8,244 bases of DNA from positions 1 through 8,244 of the forward strand of contig CAZRTG010000156.1 in the NCBI GenBank assembly GCA_964602895.1, in the 5' to 3' direction. Below are positions 5,876-8,244 of this stretch, piece by piece (within the stretch, counting starts at the first letter, position 1; the number at the start of each line of letters is the position of its first letter). The notes beneath the pieces were generated by a model, which was not told the origin of the DNA, did not search any database, and saw only the letters and a program-made list of their open reading frames with translations. Position numbers and translations under genes: made by a program. The DNA comes from JAWXBM01 sp964602895 (lineage in GTDB: Bacteria > Pseudomonadota > Gammaproteobacteria > Xanthomonadales > SZUA-36).

Positions 5876-8086
5876 ATGATCACTTTTCAAAAAAGCGGCT
5901 ATCGATCCAAATCGTTGGTCTCCGACCTTGCACTGGGTTTTTTTGACGGCATCGATAACGCGCTTTGGTGTTATGGCTTCGCTGCCATTATTTTTTCCGG
6001 AGCATTGGCCGGCTTTATGCCACTGATGCTGGCGCTGATGCTGGTGGGGTGGGCATTGGTAGGGGTCTTTATTTCGATGACCTCGCGGGTTCCCGTCCAC
6101 CTGATCAACCTGGACGAGCAGGCCGTCGTAATCCTCTCTACGATCGGTGGCCTGATGGTCGTAGAAATGGGCGATGCCGCATCGGGTGTACGCGGGCTGT
6201 CCACAATCATGGCGATTGTATCCCTCACAACCCTGGTGGTGGCCCTGGCATTCCTGATCGTTGGTCGCTTTCACCTGACACGAATACTCGAGCTGATTCC
6301 GTACCCGGTTATTTGCGGTTTTATGGCCGGGATTGCCTGGTTGCTGTTACAGGCCGGCGTAGGCATTGCGGTAGAGCTGCCCATCTCTGTTGAATTGCTG
6401 CGCGCCCTTTCGGATGCGGAAAACCTGTTCCGGCTGGGCATTATGGTGGTCGGTGGCTTTGCCTTACTGTATATCACGAACCGCAGCCGTCATGCCTGGT
6501 CTTTACCGGTAGCAGCACTCGCCATGGGCATTGCGTTTTACATCATCAGCAGCCTGCAAGGCTATTCAACCGAGCAGTTGCGAGCCAATGGCTGGCTGTT
6601 CCATATCGATTCAGAGGTTGGTGGTGCCAGGAACATCCTGGCCATGCGTTCCTTTTTCGAGATCGACGTGGGCTTTGTCATCTCGGTAGTACCGCAAATA
6701 CTGACCATTGCCTTCCTCGCCGTGCTGACGATGTCCATGTCCCTGTCTGCCATGGTGGCGGGTGGCAATCAGGACATGAGTACTGCAGATGAAATGCAAA
6801 TTGCCGGAGCAGGCAACGTCATGCTGGGCTTGATAGGCGCACCTTCTGCTTACAATGATGTGACCTCATCGTTGCTGTACAAACAGTTTGGCGCTTCCAG
6901 TCGCTGGATGGCGATTTCATCCTATGCGGTCATGTTGCTGATAGCCATGGTTGGCGGAACCCTCATCAGCTACATGCCCACGGTGCTGGTGGGGTCGGTG
7001 GTGTTTCTGTTCGCTTTCCAGATGTTGTACGAATGGATGTATATCTCGGTGCGCGGTTTTCAACCGGTGGATTACGCCATCGTATGCACCATTTTGGGCA
7101 CCGTGATATTTATTGGCTTCATGCCGGGCGTGCTGGTTGGCATATTGCTGGCTTTGCTTTTGTTTGTGATGCGCTACAGCATGATCAGTGCAGTCCAGGG
7201 CCAGTATTCACTGGCGGCCTATCGCAGCTCGGTAGAACGCTCGCCACGAGCCAGCCAGATCCTGGATGAACATGGCGGCATAGCCCTGGTGTACACGCTC
7301 AGGGGTTTCCTGTTTTTTGGTACGGCCAATTCCATTCTCGACCTGATCCGGGATGAATCCGGCATACGGGACGGTAAGCTCAAAGCCATCCTGCTGGACC
7401 TCAAGCGGGTCACCGGCATGGATATTTCAGCCCTGAAAACGTTCATGCAGATACGTGCGCTGTGCGATGCAACGGATGTCAAACTGATGTACGCAGGTGT
7501 ACCCAGGGGCACCGAGCAGCGTATCGTGATGATGGACGCTGTGAGTCGCGAACAGGGCAAGCCCTTGTTTTTCAAGGAAGCTGATTATGCGGTTGAATTT
7601 ATTGAGAACACTATCCTGGCAGAGCTGGGCGAAAGCGACCACAGTAAAACCATTGCTGATTATCTCCACGATCTGTTTGAGGATGATGACAAGGTCAGGT
7701 TACTGCTGGCCGCCATGACCCGTGTCGACATCAAAGTAGGGCAAACCCTGTTTCAACAGGGGGATGATGATAACGGCCTGTTCATGCTTGAAAGCGGCTC
7801 CATGACCGCGTTGATCGGTACGCCCACCAACGGCATGAAACGGGTGAAAAAATTCAATGCCGGCTCGGTCATTGGTGAGATGTCCAGCTATACCGCCGAT
7901 CGCAAACGCACAGCCACGATCATCGCAAATGAGCCCTCGGTGCTCTATCACCTGTCTTCGGATACGCTGCAGGGTCTGGATGAGAGCGACTCCCGTCTGG
8001 CGTCATCCATTCATGAACTGGTCGCACGCACCCTGGGTTCCCGCATCGCTTACATGAACCGGCGCCTGATACAGGAACTACGTTGA
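5876..8086 (+). CDS. SulP/SLC26-family anion transporter with STAS and cyclic-nucleotide-binding domains
   Basis: A 736-residue inner-membrane transporter. Residues about 15-440 form a SulP membrane domain with many hydrophobic helices; family-like segments include AAIIFSGALAGFMPLM near the N-terminus and AGAGNVMLGLIGAPSAYNDV in the later half. A STAS domain follows (about 466-570; GFLFFGTANSILDLI and LLDLKRVTGMDISALKTF, with D516 and S518 in the region that is regulatory in other STAS domains). The C-terminus (about 605-715) is a CRP-like cyclic-nucleotide-binding domain. Its phosphate-binding cassette is intact: GEM with E668 and RTA with R678, ten residues apart as in E. coli CRP (E72, R82). 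Usual bacterial SulP proteins end after STAS, so this is the longer fused form. SulP substrates include sulfate, bicarbonate and dicarboxylates; which one applies is not readable here. It follows the sulfotransferase on the same strand but seems to have its own promoter. REP-like repeats begin 7 bases after its stop. Confidence 0.9.
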   Translation: MITFQKSGYRSKSLVSDLALGFFDGIDNALWCYGFAAIIFSGALAGFMPLMLALMLVGWALVGVFISMTSRVPVHLINLDEQAVVILSTIGGLMVVEMGDAASGVRGLSTIMAIVSLTTLVVALAFLIVGRFHLTRILELIPYPVICGFMAGIAWLLLQAGVGIAVELPISVELLRALSDAENLFRLGIMVVGGFALLYITNRSRHAWSLPVAALAMGIAFYIISSLQGYSTEQLRANGWLFHIDSEVGGARNILAMRSFFEIDVGFVISVVPQILTIAFLAVLTMSMSLSAMVAGGNQDMSTADEMQIAGAGNVMLGLIGAPSAYNDVTSSLLYKQFGASSRWMAISSYAVMLLIAMVGGTLISYMPTVLVGSVVFLFAFQMLYEWMYISVRGFQPVDYAIVCTILGTVIFIGFMPGVLVGILLALLLFVMRYSMISAVQGQYSLAAYRSSVERSPRASQILDEHGGIALVYTLRGFLFFGTANSILDLIRDESGIRDGKLKAILLDLKRVTGMDISALKTFMQIRALCDATDVKLMYAGVPRGTEQRIVMMDAVSREQGKPLFFKEADYAVEFIENTILAELGESDHSKTIADYLHDLFEDDDKVRLLLAAMTRVDIKVGQTLFQQGDDDNGLFMLESGSMTALIGTPTNGMKRVKKFNAGSVIGEMSSYTADRKRTATIIANEPSVLYHLSSDTLQGLDESDSRLASSIHELVARTLGSRIAYMNRRLIQELR

Positions 8087-8093
8087 TTTCGTG

Positions 8094-8244
8094 TGTAGGA
8101 AACAGCCATGCTGTGGGAGGCAGCCAAAGTGTGGGAGCCAACCATGGTGTGGGAGGCAGCCATGCTGCCGATGGGGCACACATTGTGGGAGGCAGCCATG
8201 CTGCCGATAGGGCACACATTGTGGGAGGCAGCCATGCTGCCGAT
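8094..8244 (+). repeat. Tandem 18-bp / 36-bp array of REP-like palindromes, running off the window
   Basis: The period is 18 bp from 8094 to the end. Monomers begin at 8094, 8112, 8130, 8148, 8166, 8184, 8202, 8220 and 8238 (last incomplete). Type A is TGTGGGAGGCAGCCATGC, exact at 8148, 8184 and 8220; the first three monomers are diverged versions of it. Type B is TGCCGATRGGGCACACAT, at 8166 and 8202. From 8148 onward A and B alternate, giving a 36-bp unit. Each A plus the start of B forms the hairpin GGCAGC-CAT-GCTGCC preceded by GGAG, the head and palindrome layout of REP elements; the B/A junction also holds a small dyad, CACA-CAT-TGTG. Location directly after a stop codon is typical of REP elements, which affect mRNA stability, termination or gyrase binding. 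All copies point the same way, unlike alternating BIMEs. The array length is unknown because the window ends inside it. Confidence 0.85.

Noticed and set aside
8050..8235. Open - strand frame across the array encoding a six-residue repeat peptide (MAASHN, VCPIGS and variants)
   Set aside because: An 18-bp period is a multiple of three, so any frame without a stop in one unit stays open. It overlaps the end of the transporter gene, lacks a ribosome binding site of its own, and the DNA shows palindromes rather than codon-like constraint.
8149..8244. CRISPR-like array (24-bp repeat, 12-bp spacer, 36-bp period)
   Set aside because: The 12-bp intervals are nearly identical to each other and too short for spacers, and the whole array derives from an 18-bp monomer. 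No cas genes are present.

Overview
The window looks like part of a draft or metagenome-derived genome of a marine or environmental gammaproteobacterium. Grounds: a DeaD/CsdA-type cold-shock helicase, a large TonB-dependent outer-membrane receptor with a sphingomonad/gammaproteobacterial-style TonB box, a TPR-sulfotransferase of the type common in these bacteria, and REP-like GGAG-headed palindromes after a stop codon. The lineage below class level cannot be fixed from sequence alone.

Layout. (1) 3-812, + strand: the 3' part of a DEAD-box RNA helicase, cut by the window edge. (2) 833-858: a symmetric terminator hairpin between two convergent genes. (3) 882-3394, - strand: a TonB-dependent receptor. 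It appears broken by 100 N, but the 55 bases on either side of the N block are identical. Removing one copy plus the N block restores a single 785-residue frame, so the gene is probably intact and the gap is a scaffolding artefact. (4) 3395-3707: a 313-bp divergent regulatory region with two short dyads around a possible receptor promoter. (5) 3708-5714, + strand: a cytoplasmic TPR-sulfotransferase with a complete PAPS-binding P-loop. (6) 5876-8086, + strand: a SulP-type anion transporter fused to a STAS domain and a C-terminal cyclic-nucleotide-binding domain. It has no Shine-Dalgarno and an extended -10 placed so that the transcript could be leaderless. (7) 8094-8244: a tandem array with an 18-bp period that matures into 36-bp dimers carrying REP-like hairpins. 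It starts 7 bases after the transporter stop and runs off the window.

How the genes may work together. The receptor and the sulfotransferase are divergent and share one intergenic region, and a SulP transporter follows the sulfotransferase on the same strand. One reading is a sulfation module: anion (possibly sulfate) uptake under cyclic-nucleotide control, PAPS-dependent sulfation, and an outer-membrane receptor that is either a substrate or imports the relevant ligand. The gene identities are well supported. The functional link is inference, because the transporter substrate and the sulfotransferase acceptor cannot be read from the sequence.
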